DNA of 64,000 nucleotides from PLanc-01 sp034678485 (GTDB taxonomy: Bacteria; Planctomycetota; Phycisphaerae; Sedimentisphaerales; Anaerobacaceae). This document shows, in pieces, positions 44,602 through 54,097 of the stretch. Position 1 is the first letter of the stretch; each line of letters opens with the position of its first letter. Made by a program: the position numbers and the translations under genes. The notes beneath the pieces are model-generated. The model ran no database searches and was not told where the DNA came from. It saw nothing but the letters and a program-made list of their open reading frames with translations. The stretch covers positions 50,851 through 114,850 of the forward strand of contig JAXDBU010000013.1 of the NCBI GenBank assembly GCA_034678485.1. The letters run 5' to 3'.

Positions 44602-46236
44602 ATGAACGCTATGGTATGGATCTCTGTAGTGGCTGCAATCACATCCACGTCCTCGGCGCTCGCGGCGACAGCCGGGCCCGCTACGAATACGGCGAATCTG
44701 ATCCCCCGACCTGTGTCCGTCGAACGTCGTGACGGGTCTTTCTGCATCGTACCCACGACCCAGGTCGTAGCGGAGGGCCAGGCTGCCGGAGAGGCGTCGA
44801 AGCTCATGGATTCGCTGAGCCGTCCCATGGGCTATCGACTTGCCCTTGTTGGGCAGTCGCCCTCGCCGACGAACATCCTTCGAATGAGAATCGACCCATC
44901 GTTGAAGGAGCGACTCGGCGACGAGGGATACGAACTGGATGTGACTCCCCAGTCCGTCACGATCCTTGCGAGCGAGCCGGCCGGGTTGTTCTACGCCGGG
45001 CAGACGCTGCTCCAGCTTCTGCCGACCGCCGTGTTCAGTCCGAAGCCAGTCGAGGAGACTGACTGGGCGGTGCCATGCGTGCGAATCACGGACCGCCCCC
45101 GCTTTCGCTGGCGCGGCCTGCTGATCGATCCCGCCCGCCATTTCATCCCCGTCGCGGATGTCGAGCGATACATCGATGTGATGGCTCTGCACAAGTTCAA
45201 CCGTCTGCAGATCCACCTGACAGACGACCAGGGCTGGCGCATCGAGATCAAGAAGTACCCGCTGCTGGTCGAGGTCGGAGCCAGGATGGATTTCTCTGCC
45301 CTGCAGGAGGGCAAGGGAACCGCCGACGGCCGTCGCCCGAGCGGATTCTACACCCAGGACGACATCCGCAGGCTGGTGCGTTACGCCGCGGACCGACACG
45401 TCACGATCGTGCCGGAGATCGAGATGCCCGCCCACACCGGCGCCGCGATTGTCTCATATCCCATGCTCGGCCTGTACCCGGAGAAGCTCGGCAGCCTGCC
45501 CGTGGAGCAGCGCTGGACCGCCAACGAGAGGGTCCTGGCCCCACGTCCCGAGAGCGTAGCGTTCATGCAGGACGTCCTGGCCGAGGTGGCGGCGCTGTTT
45601 CCAAGCCGGCAGATCCACATCGGAGGCGACGAGGCGAACATCGCCCACTGGAAGCAGAGCGAGGAGACGCAGGCGATGATCCGCCGCCTGGGACTGAAAG
45701 ACGAGACAGAGCTGCACAGTTGGTTCATCAGACGAATGGACACGTTCCTGACGAGTCGCGGACGACAGCTCGTCGGATGGGATGAGATCCTCCAGGGAGG
45801 CCTCGCGCCGGGCGCTGTCGTGATGAGCTGGCGAGGCACGAGCGGGGGAATCGCCGCCGCGCAGGCCGGGCACGATGTCGTCATGGCGCCTACCTCGCAC
45901 ACGTACTTCGACTACTACCAGGGCCCCGCCCAAACCGAACCGAAGGCCATCGGCGGCTTCATCCCGCTGGAGAAGGTCCACGAGTTCGAGCCGATCCCGG
46001 AGGCGCTCGACTCCGAGCAGGCCAGGCACGTGCTCGGCGGACAGGGACAACTCTGGGGCGAGTATATTGCCGACCGCGGACACCGCGAATACATGACCTA
46101 TCCTCGCGCCGCTGCTCTCGCCGAGGTGCTGTGGTCATCCCGGGAGGGCCGCGACTATGTCGAGTTCACCACCCGTCTGGCCGAGCACGTCAAACGTCTC
46201 GAACTGCTGGGCGTGAACTACCGCCCCCTGGACTGA
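44602..46236 (+). CDS. Beta-N-acetylhexosaminidase, GH20
   Basis: 544 residues. Signal peptide (MVWISVVAAITSTSSALA), GH20b alpha/beta domain (LIPRPVSVERRDGSFCI, YELDVTPQSVTILASEPAGL), then the GH20 barrel: RFRWRGLLIDPARHF, NRLQIHLTDDQGWRIEIKKY, PEIEMPAHTGAAI, and the catalytic pair D343-E344 in HIGGDEA, with the Trp-rich end (GGQGQLWGEYI). Removes terminal GlcNAc/GalNAc by substrate-assisted catalysis after export. Likely co-transcribed with the esterase upstream; with the sulfatase it suggests attack on sulfated, acetylated amino-sugar glycans (inference). It converges with pbpC, 12 bases apart. Confidence 0.95.
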   Translation: MNAMVWISVVAAITSTSSALAATAGPATNTANLIPRPVSVERRDGSFCIVPTTQVVAEGQAAGEASKLMDSLSRPMGYRLALVGQSPSPTNILRMRIDPSLKERLGDEGYELDVTPQSVTILASEPAGLFYAGQTLLQLLPTAVFSPKPVEETDWAVPCVRITDRPRFRWRGLLIDPARHFIPVADVERYIDVMALHKFNRLQIHLTDDQGWRIEIKKYPLLVEVGARMDFSALQEGKGTADGRRPSGFYTQDDIRRLVRYAADRHVTIVPEIEMPAHTGAAIVSYPMLGLYPEKLGSLPVEQRWTANERVLAPRPESVAFMQDVLAEVAALFPSRQIHIGGDEANIAHWKQSEETQAMIRRLGLKDETELHSWFIRRMDTFLTSRGRQLVGWDEILQGGLAPGAVVMSWRGTSGGIAAAQAGHDVVMAPTSHTYFDYYQGPAQTEPKAIGGFIPLEKVHEFEPIPEALDSEQARHVLGGQGQLWGEYIADRGHREYMTYPRAAALAEVLWSSREGRDYVEFTTRLAEHVKRLELLGVNYRPLD

Positions 46237-46248
46237 AGCCCGCTTGCA

Positions 46249-48273
46249 TCAGGAACTCGGGCACACGGAAAACCGAACCGTGGACGGCGCCCCTTGCCGG
46301 CCCACGCAGCGGAGTTCATAAACGCCCGGCCGCAGGATAAGTCGCTGCACCTGGCCTGTGCCCTCGAGCTTGCCGTTGAGAAACCAGGAGTTCCCGTCGT
46401 CCCGGTTGGCCGACGCACGGACGACCGCAGTCTCGCCGCAGGCGATGAACGTCTCGTCGTTGCCCGGAGTGGTGATCCGCACGTCTTGGGCCACTTCCTT
46501 CGGCAACGCGAGCGGCTTGCGGACGCGGATCGCTTCGGGCCTGGGCGGGTCTGAATCCAGTCGGAGCGATGCCAGGCTGAACAGCCTGCCCAGGACCGGC
46601 TCGGCCGCCTGGGCTCCGACGTACTCCAGCCGGCCGGTCCCACGAAATCGCCCCGCCCACACGCCAATCGCATAGCGGTAATTGTGGCCGACCGCCCAGG
46701 CGTCCCTGCGGCCGGAGCTGGTCCCCGTCTTCCACATGAACCAGGGGACGTTGTCGGCGGACCCTTCGCGGAGGGCAGCGGGCGGACGTTTTCGACAGGA
46801 GAGGATATCGCTGATCGCGGCGCAAGTCTGCGGCTTCAAGGCACGAATCGTCTCACTCGACTCGTCTACGAACAACCTCGGCCGACGGCAAACGCCCTGA
46901 CGAGCCAGCGTCGCGTAGGCGTTGGTCAGGTCCAGCAGACTCACTTCGACGCCGCCAACCGCCAAAGCCAAGCCGCCGCGTTTGGGTGCATCGACCGGCA
47001 GGTGGATTCCCACGGCTTCCAGGACCCCGCAACAGCGGGCCAGACCGATCCCCTCCGCGACCAGAATTGCCGGGACGTTCAGCGATCTCCTGAGCGCCTC
47101 GGCCGCATTGATCCGATCCGCATGAGTCCTGTCGAAGTTCGACGGCGTCCACGGGCCACGCGAGATGGGAATGTCGTACACGATGGAATCGCCGTTGAGA
47201 CGTTCCATCTCGAAGGCCGTCGCATAGAGAAAGGGCTTCAGCGCCGAGCCGGGACTGCGCCTGGCCAGGACCCCATTCACCTGACCGTCGACGGGATCGG
47301 TGGGATCGCCCGACCCGAGCATGGCGACGATGGCCGATTCCGCAACATCGATGACGACCACGGCCAATTCGGTTCCCTCCGGCAGAGTCGCCAGATGCTC
47401 ACTCGCCACTCGCTCGAGCTGTTCCTGAATATCCAAATCGATGGTCGTCTGTCCGCCGGTGGGTCTTCGGCTCAGCGCCAGGAAACTCGCGTGGACTGCC
47501 CGCCGAACTGAAGACGGATGGACTTGGACGGGACAGGACAACGCATCCGTGCATTGCTGCTCCGTGATCCAGCCTTTCTTCAACATGCTGTGAAGGACCA
47601 CTCGCCGGCGCCTCAGGGCAGCGTCAGGATTGCTGTCCGGCCGATAACGACTCGGCGACTGAGGTAAACCGGCCAGCAGCGCCGCCTCCGCCAAGGACAG
47701 GTCCTTCGCCCGTTTCCCGAAGTACCGCAGCGAGGCCGCTTCAACACCTCGCAAGTTGCCGCCGTACGGCGTAACGTTCAGATAGAGCTCCAGGATCTGC
47801 TGCTTGCTCATCAGGCGATTCAACTGGAGCGAGCGGAACGCTTCGACGATCTTGGCCCGACAGGTGCGCGGTCGATTGTCCATCATCCGACATATTTGCA
47901 TGTCGAGCGTGCTGGCCCCGGAGACGATCCGGGCGGCCGACACATTCTGCCCGATCGCACGAACAACAGCTACCCCGTCCACGCCGCAATGACGGTAGAA
48001 CCGCTCGTCCTCCACTGCAACGGTCGCCTGGATCAACCAAGGCGATACGTCTGCCAGACCGACGGGGCGCCGCCATTGCTCGTCGGACCCGACGATGCTG
48101 AACATGGGTCGGCCCTTTGCATCGAGCACAGCGGGACTCGTGGACCACTGCCGCAGACGCTCCGCAGGGAACGGGCACAGATGCCAGACCAGGGCGAACG
48201 CCGTCACGAGGGCAACGACCGAAAGAGCCGCTGCCTTGGACAGACGCTTCAGGATTCTGACCGGTATTCTCAT
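46249..48273 (-). CDS. pbpC: Penicillin-binding protein 1C
   Basis: 674-residue bifunctional peptidoglycan synthase. TM anchor (AAALSVVALVTAFALVWHLC), GT51 glycosyltransferase with catalytic E88 (VAVEDERFYRHCGVD) and GASTLDMQI, transpeptidase with SxxK serine S343 (SPGSALKPF), KTGTSSGRRDAWAVG, and a C-terminal BiPBP_C beta domain (IRVRKPLALPKEVAQDVRI). ATG 48273 (MRIPVRILKRL) is the likely start; the frame reaches 48381 inside the a2m gene end. It lies 41 bases downstream of the alpha-2-macroglobulin gene; this a2m-pbpC pairing is known from E. coli and many bacteria, where the pair is proposed to defend and repair the envelope. Confidence 0.95.
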   Translation of the reverse strand: MRIPVRILKRLSKAAALSVVALVTAFALVWHLCPFPAERLRQWSTSPAVLDAKGRPMFSIVGSDEQWRRPVGLADVSPWLIQATVAVEDERFYRHCGVDGVAVVRAIGQNVSAARIVSGASTLDMQICRMMDNRPRTCRAKIVEAFRSLQLNRLMSKQQILELYLNVTPYGGNLRGVEAASLRYFGKRAKDLSLAEAALLAGLPQSPSRYRPDSNPDAALRRRRVVLHSMLKKGWITEQQCTDALSCPVQVHPSSVRRAVHASFLALSRRPTGGQTTIDLDIQEQLERVASEHLATLPEGTELAVVVIDVAESAIVAMLGSGDPTDPVDGQVNGVLARRSPGSALKPFLYATAFEMERLNGDSIVYDIPISRGPWTPSNFDRTHADRINAAEALRRSLNVPAILVAEGIGLARCCGVLEAVGIHLPVDAPKRGGLALAVGGVEVSLLDLTNAYATLARQGVCRRPRLFVDESSETIRALKPQTCAAISDILSCRKRPPAALREGSADNVPWFMWKTGTSSGRRDAWAVGHNYRYAIGVWAGRFRGTGRLEYVGAQAAEPVLGRLFSLASLRLDSDPPRPEAIRVRKPLALPKEVAQDVRITTPGNDETFIACGETAVVRASANRDDGNSWFLNGKLEGTGQVQRLILRPGVYELRCVGRQGAPSTVRFSVCPSS

Positions 48274-48314
48274 GCCCACGTCACTGGACGTCCCACGGAT
48301 TTGAGATTCCCGAT

Positions 48315-51300
48315 TTACCGACTGCGCGCGGTCACGCGACCGGTCCTGCCCAAGCAGGCCACCGTCGGATCGTACATGCACGATCCCTGGATAGCGGGCA
48401 GGGAGAACTCGCCCGCCGTGATTACTCGCAGTGCGTACCGGTACGTCCTGGGTTCGGGCTCTGCCGTGCAGAACAGGACGACACGATCGTCCAGGAACTC
48501 CACGTGATCAGGCCGATCTTCCACGGACCTGCCCATCGCGGCGGAGGTGGCCAGCCGGGGATTCTCCACCTCCATGGCACCGGGCAATGTGTCAACCACC
48601 GCGATATTGTGGACGACTCCAACGCCGGCGTTGACGACGACTTCCACCTGGATAAGGTCGCCCACTGCAAGGTTGTTCACATCCACGGAATTGCCATCCC
48701 GATCCAGCCAACGGCGTTCGACGTGGAGCCCACGATCGTAGGGCGCCGCCAGATCGTCTCGGATCAGACCCCTGCTCGTTGCGATCACGTAGAGCGTGCC
48801 CTCCCCGCTGGAGGCGATCCGGACCGGCTCCGACGCCTCGCGGACCTCCAGCGACGCGGGCTCGTCTTGGGTGAACGCGACCGGTTCTCCACCACCGGCC
48901 TGAATGGTCCCTGCAAATTGCGGCAAGTCGCCGCCCGTGGTCGCCTGGTAGCGAGCCAGTGCCGCAATCGCGGCGGCGTTGTTCAATGTGCTGCCCCATT
49001 GTCCGTTGGAGCGGGCCTTCTCCAAGCTCGCCGCCAGGGGGGCGACCATCGGATGGTTCGGCTCGATCTCCAGCAGCACGCTGAGCCAGACGCCTTCCTG
49101 CCGGATTTGCGAGGTCAGCCGCCCGGTCGTCGTCGTGGCAACTGCCCCGACCGGTGGCGTGTCAGGCAACAGCGAAAGAGCCTTCGCCGTATTCCCAGCG
49201 GCATGGAACGCCCCGGCCAGATGCGCCAGAGCAGCTACGTCCAGATCGTTCTTCTGCTCGGCCAATCGCGCCATCCAGCCGTGAGGTGGATCACCAAACG
49301 TCGCCAGCACCCGGCAGATCAGCGCCTTCGTGCCCAGGTCCTGCGTCTGTTCCTCGGTGACTCCCAGGCGACTCTCCAGGTACTTGGCCAATTCGCTCGT
49401 GAAGCGTGGGTCGATCTCGTAGCCGGCGTTGCGGGCCTCCAGCAGGCAGGAAGCGGCATAAGCGGTGCCCCACAGACAGGGAGCTGTCCCGCCCGGCCAG
49501 TAGCTCAGACCGCCGGAACAGGTTTGCATCGACCACAACCTCGCGATGCCCGCCTTGATCATTTCGTCGATCGCCTCGCCGCGGATCGACCCCAGGATAT
49601 CGGAGGCATAGAGTAAGGAGAACAGACGACTGCTCGTCTGTTCCACGCAGCCATAGGGGTAGCCGATCTGCTCCTCGAGGGCGGCCTCCAAGTTCACGCT
49701 CGGTCGGGCGCCGATGGAGACAGTCATCCGGATCGTCTCTCTCATGAAGACCTCGGGCGGCTCGATCTGGAGCGACTCCCCTGCCGATACGGTCTTCAGT
49801 TCGACCACGGAATGCAGCGCCGTTGCAGGCCGGACGGAGAGCACCGCGATGCAGTGGGCGCTGAGCAGAGGTTGTGCATCCCCCTGCTCGACCGCTTCGA
49901 TCCTCACCTGAACCGGCCCGGAGGCGGTTGCCCTTGCGGACAGCAGTCGAGTGACCGGCTGTCCAGGCTGGACAACGAGGTCCTTCTGCGCTTCGTCCGT
50001 CGACAGCTCGATGGGTCCTGAGACTTCCGCGTTGATCTGAAGACTGAGCGGACGGTCTGAAGAATTGAAGAACTTGACCGGCACCGTGAACCGGTCGCCC
50101 GGAGCTGCGAATCGCGGCCAGCTCGCCTCCAGAAGCAGCGGCGCCGTGAGCGTCAGTGCGTGCTCGGCGGCGCCGTAGCGATCCTGCTCGACGGCCACCG
50201 CCATGATTCGCAATTGTCCGGTCAGGTCGGGCAATCGCATCTGGACCGTCACCTTGCCCTCCCTGTCGGTGGGAACCGCCTCCTGCCAGATCACGGCGGA
50301 CTCACGAACGCGAACCGGCACAGGGCTGCGACGAAGCGCGTCCACGTCGGATTCGTCGCCGCCGATGCGAGTGATCCCGGCGGGTCGTTTGTAGTCCGGC
50401 AGCAGTCTGTAGAAGACATCGGCCGTGGAAACGCCTGATCTCCGCGGCCCGAGGAAGTAATCGTACAGATCGGGCGTCCCATAAGCGCCGGCCAGGAGGA
50501 TGCCTTCATCCACCGCCCATACGTGCACCCAAGCCGGCTGATTCGGATCGCTCGGACGGCCCACATCGACCGTCACGGTCACCGCCTCGCCGGGCTGGGC
50601 ACAGCCGGGCGCGTCGATGGTCACCGGGATTCGATGCGAGCCATGTTCCATCAACACTTGCGCAGTGCCCAACCCGCGATGAGGCAGCCAGCTCTCTTGA
50701 TTGGGATCGACCGCGCGCACGACCGTCGCGGTGAAGAAGGCGCTGCCTCGGGTGTCCGTCGGCAGCGTCACGTCGAACTCGCAGGTGTTCTCGGAGATCG
50801 TCGCGATCTGATGGGCGACAACGTCGTCCGTCTCCGCCGTCAGCAGCGCGGTGCCCGGGATTGGACTGCGGAGCAGCACTTTCACCTGCTCGCCCGGAAG
50901 GTACTTCCTCTTGTCGGTGATGACCTCCACGCGTTCCGGCTGGTTCATCGCCAGGGTCTGTGAGCTGCCGCTCTCCTCGGACGCATAGAAGCTCATACAG
51001 GTGGAGCTGCCGTCGGCCGGGTCGGTGAACACGACACGATACGCTCCACTATCGGGGCAGACGATCTGAATCGAACCTTCGGAATCGTCCGGTTCGATCA
51101 CCCGATCCGCATCTACCTTCTCGGTCTTCTCGACGGATTGCCAGATGCGCCGGCCGTTCACCTGCTTGAGGACCGTGTCATACTCGACTCGCAGCAACTG
51201 CACCGTCATTCGCGCCGGTCGCCCTGGCTGGTCCTCCCCGGTCAATCGCACCCAGTCCACCGCGACGGGCTCGCCCACAGGGGCCACTTGTCCCTTGGGC

Positions 51301-53657
51301 AAACGAAGTCCGATATGCCTATTCAGCAGATCCAGAGTCGCGGATGTGTTGGAAGACACGGATCGCCCGCCCGGTTCGGTAACCGTAGCGGACAAACGCA
51401 TGTGGTACAGTCCCGCCTTGAGGTTCTCCGGCAGGCGGACCGACGTTTCGCATTTCCCCTGCTCGTCCAACTGATCCTCCGCGGTCGGCAGGGAAATCGG
51501 CGCCTCGACGCCATGCAAACCGAACTGGAAATCGGGGTGGCTCTTCGAATCGAAGCGAATCGGCAAGAGCACGCCTTCGACCTGCACAGGCAGGTCCGCC
51601 GCCGGCTGGTCCCACAAGTACCGCCCGGCGATCCGAATCGCAGGAGGTGTGTTCGGGTCGAACCGCTCCCTCGATGGCGACGCGGTCACCTGTATCCGCA
51701 CGGGCACGAAGGCCTCCACGAGCGCATCGGTCGAGCCAAGCTGGTCCTCCGAGCCGGGCAGTGTGACGTATAACCGGTACAGGCCGGTCTGGGCTTCCGC
51801 AGACGGGGTATAGCTCGTATGGAACATCCCCTGATCCCGTTCGCGGCGGTCTATCGTCAGCTCGGCGACGCGCCGCCCGTCGGGCCGGGATACCTTTACA
51901 CTGAGCGGGAAGCGAGAAGGGACCGCGCCGGTCACGTCGCGAATGACTCCGGTCAGATGGATCGTCTCTCCCGGCCGATAGACCCCTCGATCCGTGTAGA
52001 GCATGGTCTCATAGTGCTCGGCATAGCATCGCCCCTGCTGCTCGGCGTGGTCGGTCATCCACTGGTTCTCTTCGGGTTGCAGATAGCTCAGATCGCCATC
52101 CTTCGCAGCGATAATCACCCAGATGCCCCCATCCGGATGGCGACCGGTGAACTGCAGGCGCGCGATGCCCTCTGCGTCGGTCTTCGCGGTCGCCACCTTC
52201 TGGTTGTTGTACGTCAGGCCGTCGACCACGACGTCCGATACGGGCTGGGCGGTTCGCAGCGAAGTGACCCAGACGAGGTAACCATCGCGATGGCGCTTGG
52301 CCGTGATCGCCAGATCCGTAATCGTGACGATGGTCGAATCCTGGGTCCATCGGTGGTCCCTTGCCCTGGCATCGACGCGGTAGATCCCCAGCGGTTGCGA
52401 CAGCAGCTCACGAAGATCCAGGACCAGCTTGCCCGGCTGATTGTGCGGCAGGTCCACGGCTACCGTCTTGTCCAGCACGGACCGCGAGGTCTCATCGACC
52501 ATCGTCCAGTGCAGGTGAGACACAAGGTTGTTGGCATGCACGCGCCAGGCCTCCACATCCACTTGCTGGAGATTGACGCCTCTGGCATCGAGCAGGAGCC
52601 GACCCCAGGGCGACAGAATGCCCGTGCCGCAATCGAACTCGACCTGCGGTTCATAATCGGGGATTCGCACCGCGATGGACGCGTCCTGCCCCAGTGTCTC
52701 GCCGTCGTCCGACAAAACGGTGGCGGGCACGCGGACCATGTACTGGCTGCCTGCTTTGAACTTGCCCGACGCAATGAGGGCGTTTTCGGAAAGGCGGACG
52801 TGAAGATCGTCGACCGCCGGCTCAAAGACAAGCTGTGGCTGTCGCTGCTCCGAGTCGAGCCCTTGTGAGAAGTACAGCAGGACAGGAATGCTCTCCTCCA
52901 GGTCGGGCATATCGACGTACGCACGCACCAGGGCGAACCTCGGCGATACATCCTGAACGATTTGGACCGATTCACCGAGTCCAACGTCGCCGCCGTAACC
53001 GGTCAGTTGCTCGCTGATCACCATTCTGAGCCGGTCCGACTCCGGTCGGCGCACGCGGATCATCATATCGTTCTGCGGCGCAGATACTAAGGATACGGAA
53101 TCACCGAGCCCGGCCAACGTCTTGCCGTCGTAGAAACTCGTCTGCCGGAGGAACTCCCCCGGATCGACCGGCTGATTGAAGCACACCTGGAGCGTGAGAT
53201 CCTGCCGATCGCGGGCCGTCACATCATAAGACAGCATCCGCAAGGGACGCGCGGCAAGCTGGAACTGGCCGTCGCCTTCGATGATTCGGCCGGTGACCTC
53301 CTTGAGACGGTCCGTCGCAGCCAGTTTCATCATCCGCCCAACGGGCAAGGGCTTGTCCAGGAGGTATTCGAGCCGGTCCCGCGCCGACCAGACCCATTGG
53401 CCCGGCCAGGACGGAGCCAGGCTGAAGACTTCGGCCTTTTCCGTCCGACCAACCGCATCCTGCGCAACCAGGTCCCGGTCGAACGTCAGCCGGACCCGGT
53501 CCGGACTGTCCGCATTCGGCAGCAGCGAAGCCGCCAGGACACGGACCGTCGCCTTGGGAGAATGGGTCAGGTCGTGGTGAATCCACACCAGACCCATGAT
53601 GTTGATGCCGGCAAACGAAACTGTGAGAACAGCCAACTTGCGGGATCGCGCCTGCAT
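48315..53657 (-). CDS. Bacterial alpha-2-macroglobulin (protease inhibitor)
   Basis: 1780 residues. Macroglobulin-like domains (ETIHLTGVIRDVTGA, MYRPGETI-type opening; YLPGEQVKVLLRSPIPG), the A2M domain (WQEAVPTDREGKVTVQMRLP) and the thioester domain with an intact CxEQ motif, C1337 (YGCVEQTSSR), which covalently traps attacking proteases in the periplasm. The N terminus (LAVLTVSFAGINIMGLVWI) is a membrane anchor or uncleaved signal without the lipobox Cys found in E. coli YfhM. ATG 53657 has GGAAGGGG six bases upstream; the frame's further extension to 54077 runs through intergenic DNA. Operon with pbpC. Confidence 0.95.
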   Translation of the reverse strand: MQARSRKLAVLTVSFAGINIMGLVWIHHDLTHSPKATVRVLAASLLPNADSPDRVRLTFDRDLVAQDAVGRTEKAEVFSLAPSWPGQWVWSARDRLEYLLDKPLPVGRMMKLAATDRLKEVTGRIIEGDGQFQLAARPLRMLSYDVTARDRQDLTLQVCFNQPVDPGEFLRQTSFYDGKTLAGLGDSVSLVSAPQNDMMIRVRRPESDRLRMVISEQLTGYGGDVGLGESVQIVQDVSPRFALVRAYVDMPDLEESIPVLLYFSQGLDSEQRQPQLVFEPAVDDLHVRLSENALIASGKFKAGSQYMVRVPATVLSDDGETLGQDASIAVRIPDYEPQVEFDCGTGILSPWGRLLLDARGVNLQQVDVEAWRVHANNLVSHLHWTMVDETSRSVLDKTVAVDLPHNQPGKLVLDLRELLSQPLGIYRVDARARDHRWTQDSTIVTITDLAITAKRHRDGYLVWVTSLRTAQPVSDVVVDGLTYNNQKVATAKTDAEGIARLQFTGRHPDGGIWVIIAAKDGDLSYLQPEENQWMTDHAEQQGRCYAEHYETMLYTDRGVYRPGETIHLTGVIRDVTGAVPSRFPLSVKVSRPDGRRVAELTIDRRERDQGMFHTSYTPSAEAQTGLYRLYVTLPGSEDQLGSTDALVEAFVPVRIQVTASPSRERFDPNTPPAIRIAGRYLWDQPAADLPVQVEGVLLPIRFDSKSHPDFQFGLHGVEAPISLPTAEDQLDEQGKCETSVRLPENLKAGLYHMRLSATVTEPGGRSVSSNTSATLDLLNRHIGLRLPKGQVAPVGEPVAVDWVRLTGEDQPGRPARMTVQLLRVEYDTVLKQVNGRRIWQSVEKTEKVDADRVIEPDDSEGSIQIVCPDSGAYRVVFTDPADGSSTCMSFYASEESGSSQTLAMNQPERVEVITDKRKYLPGEQVKVLLRSPIPGTALLTAETDDVVAHQIATISENTCEFDVTLPTDTRGSAFFTATVVRAVDPNQESWLPHRGLGTAQVLMEHGSHRIPVTIDAPGCAQPGEAVTVTVDVGRPSDPNQPAWVHVWAVDEGILLAGAYGTPDLYDYFLGPRRSGVSTADVFYRLLPDYKRPAGITRIGGDESDVDALRRSPVPVRVRESAVIWQEAVPTDREGKVTVQMRLPDLTGQLRIMAVAVEQDRYGAAEHALTLTAPLLLEASWPRFAAPGDRFTVPVKFFNSSDRPLSLQINAEVSGPIELSTDEAQKDLVVQPGQPVTRLLSARATASGPVQVRIEAVEQGDAQPLLSAHCIAVLSVRPATALHSVVELKTVSAGESLQIEPPEVFMRETIRMTVSIGARPSVNLEAALEEQIGYPYGCVEQTSSRLFSLLYASDILGSIRGEAIDEMIKAGIARLWSMQTCSGGLSYWPGGTAPCLWGTAYAASCLLEARNAGYEIDPRFTSELAKYLESRLGVTEEQTQDLGTKALICRVLATFGDPPHGWMARLAEQKNDLDVAALAHLAGAFHAAGNTAKALSLLPDTPPVGAVATTTTGRLTSQIRQEGVWLSVLLEIEPNHPMVAPLAASLEKARSNGQWGSTLNNAAAIAALARYQATTGGDLPQFAGTIQAGGGEPVAFTQDEPASLEVREASEPVRIASSGEGTLYVIATSRGLIRDDLAAPYDRGLHVERRWLDRDGNSVDVNNLAVGDLIQVEVVVNAGVGVVHNIAVVDTLPGAMEVENPRLATSAAMGRSVEDRPDHVEFLDDRVVLFCTAEPEPRTYRYALRVITAGEFSLPAIQGSCMYDPTVACLGRTGRVTARSR

Positions 53658-53802
53658 GAGATGCCCCTTCCATGGAGTAACCGCTGACGGAGTGTATATC
53701 GGCCGACGGTCGGAAGAAAGTTGACTCGCGATCGGCAAATGTTGACGAGAAAAGCGGCCGTCGATGATCTGATGGACGGACGAACGAACGTGTTTATCGG
53801 GC

Positions 53803-53831
53803 TTGCATCCGAGACGGCAATTTGGTATAAG
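53803..53831 (+). promoter_or_regulatory. Promoter of the LamG-protein gene
   Basis: TTGCAT at 53803-53808, 17-base spacer, TATAAG at 53826-53831. The implied transcript has a leader of about 260 bases before ATG 54098. Confidence 0.5.
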
Positions 53832-53837
53832 AAGTGT

Positions 53838-54097
53838 ACGCGAAGGCGATGCGGAGAGCTTGTCTTCGCGGTTCGGCGCCTCGATCCCGGTCGATGGGAG
53901 CGAGGTGGTAGGGTGTTTCATCTTCGGACAGGCAGGAGGAGCAGTTAAAGGCCGGAATACTTCCGCTCCGGCAGGTGTTCTCGTCGACGATGGGCTACGC
54001 GCGACGAGCCGACCCTCGAGCGAAAGGAGGTGTGCGTGAGCAATTTCATCCGTGTCGTACAAGTCTAAACGAAACACAGTATTGGGAGCAATGTGAT
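53838..54097 (+). promoter_or_regulatory. Long 5' leader with two hairpins and a putative 10-codon leader peptide
   Basis: Within this leader I see a hairpin at 53951-53972 (GCCGGA/TCCGGC), another at 53980-54008 (CTCGTCG/CGACGAG), and then AAAGGAGG (54023-54030) five bases before GTG 54036, which opens a 10-codon frame (VSNFIRVVQV) closed by TAA at 54066-54068. It matches no riboswitch class that I know. The rest of the 53658-54097 intergenic stretch holds nothing I can support. Confidence 0.35.
54036..54068 (+). CDS. Putative leader peptide
   Basis: Ten codons after the best Shine-Dalgarno in this region (AAAGGAGG, five-base spacing). It ends 29 bases before the LamG-protein start and is in a different frame. 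Might couple or attenuate translation; it could also be chance. Confidence 0.25.
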   Translation: MSNFIRVVQV

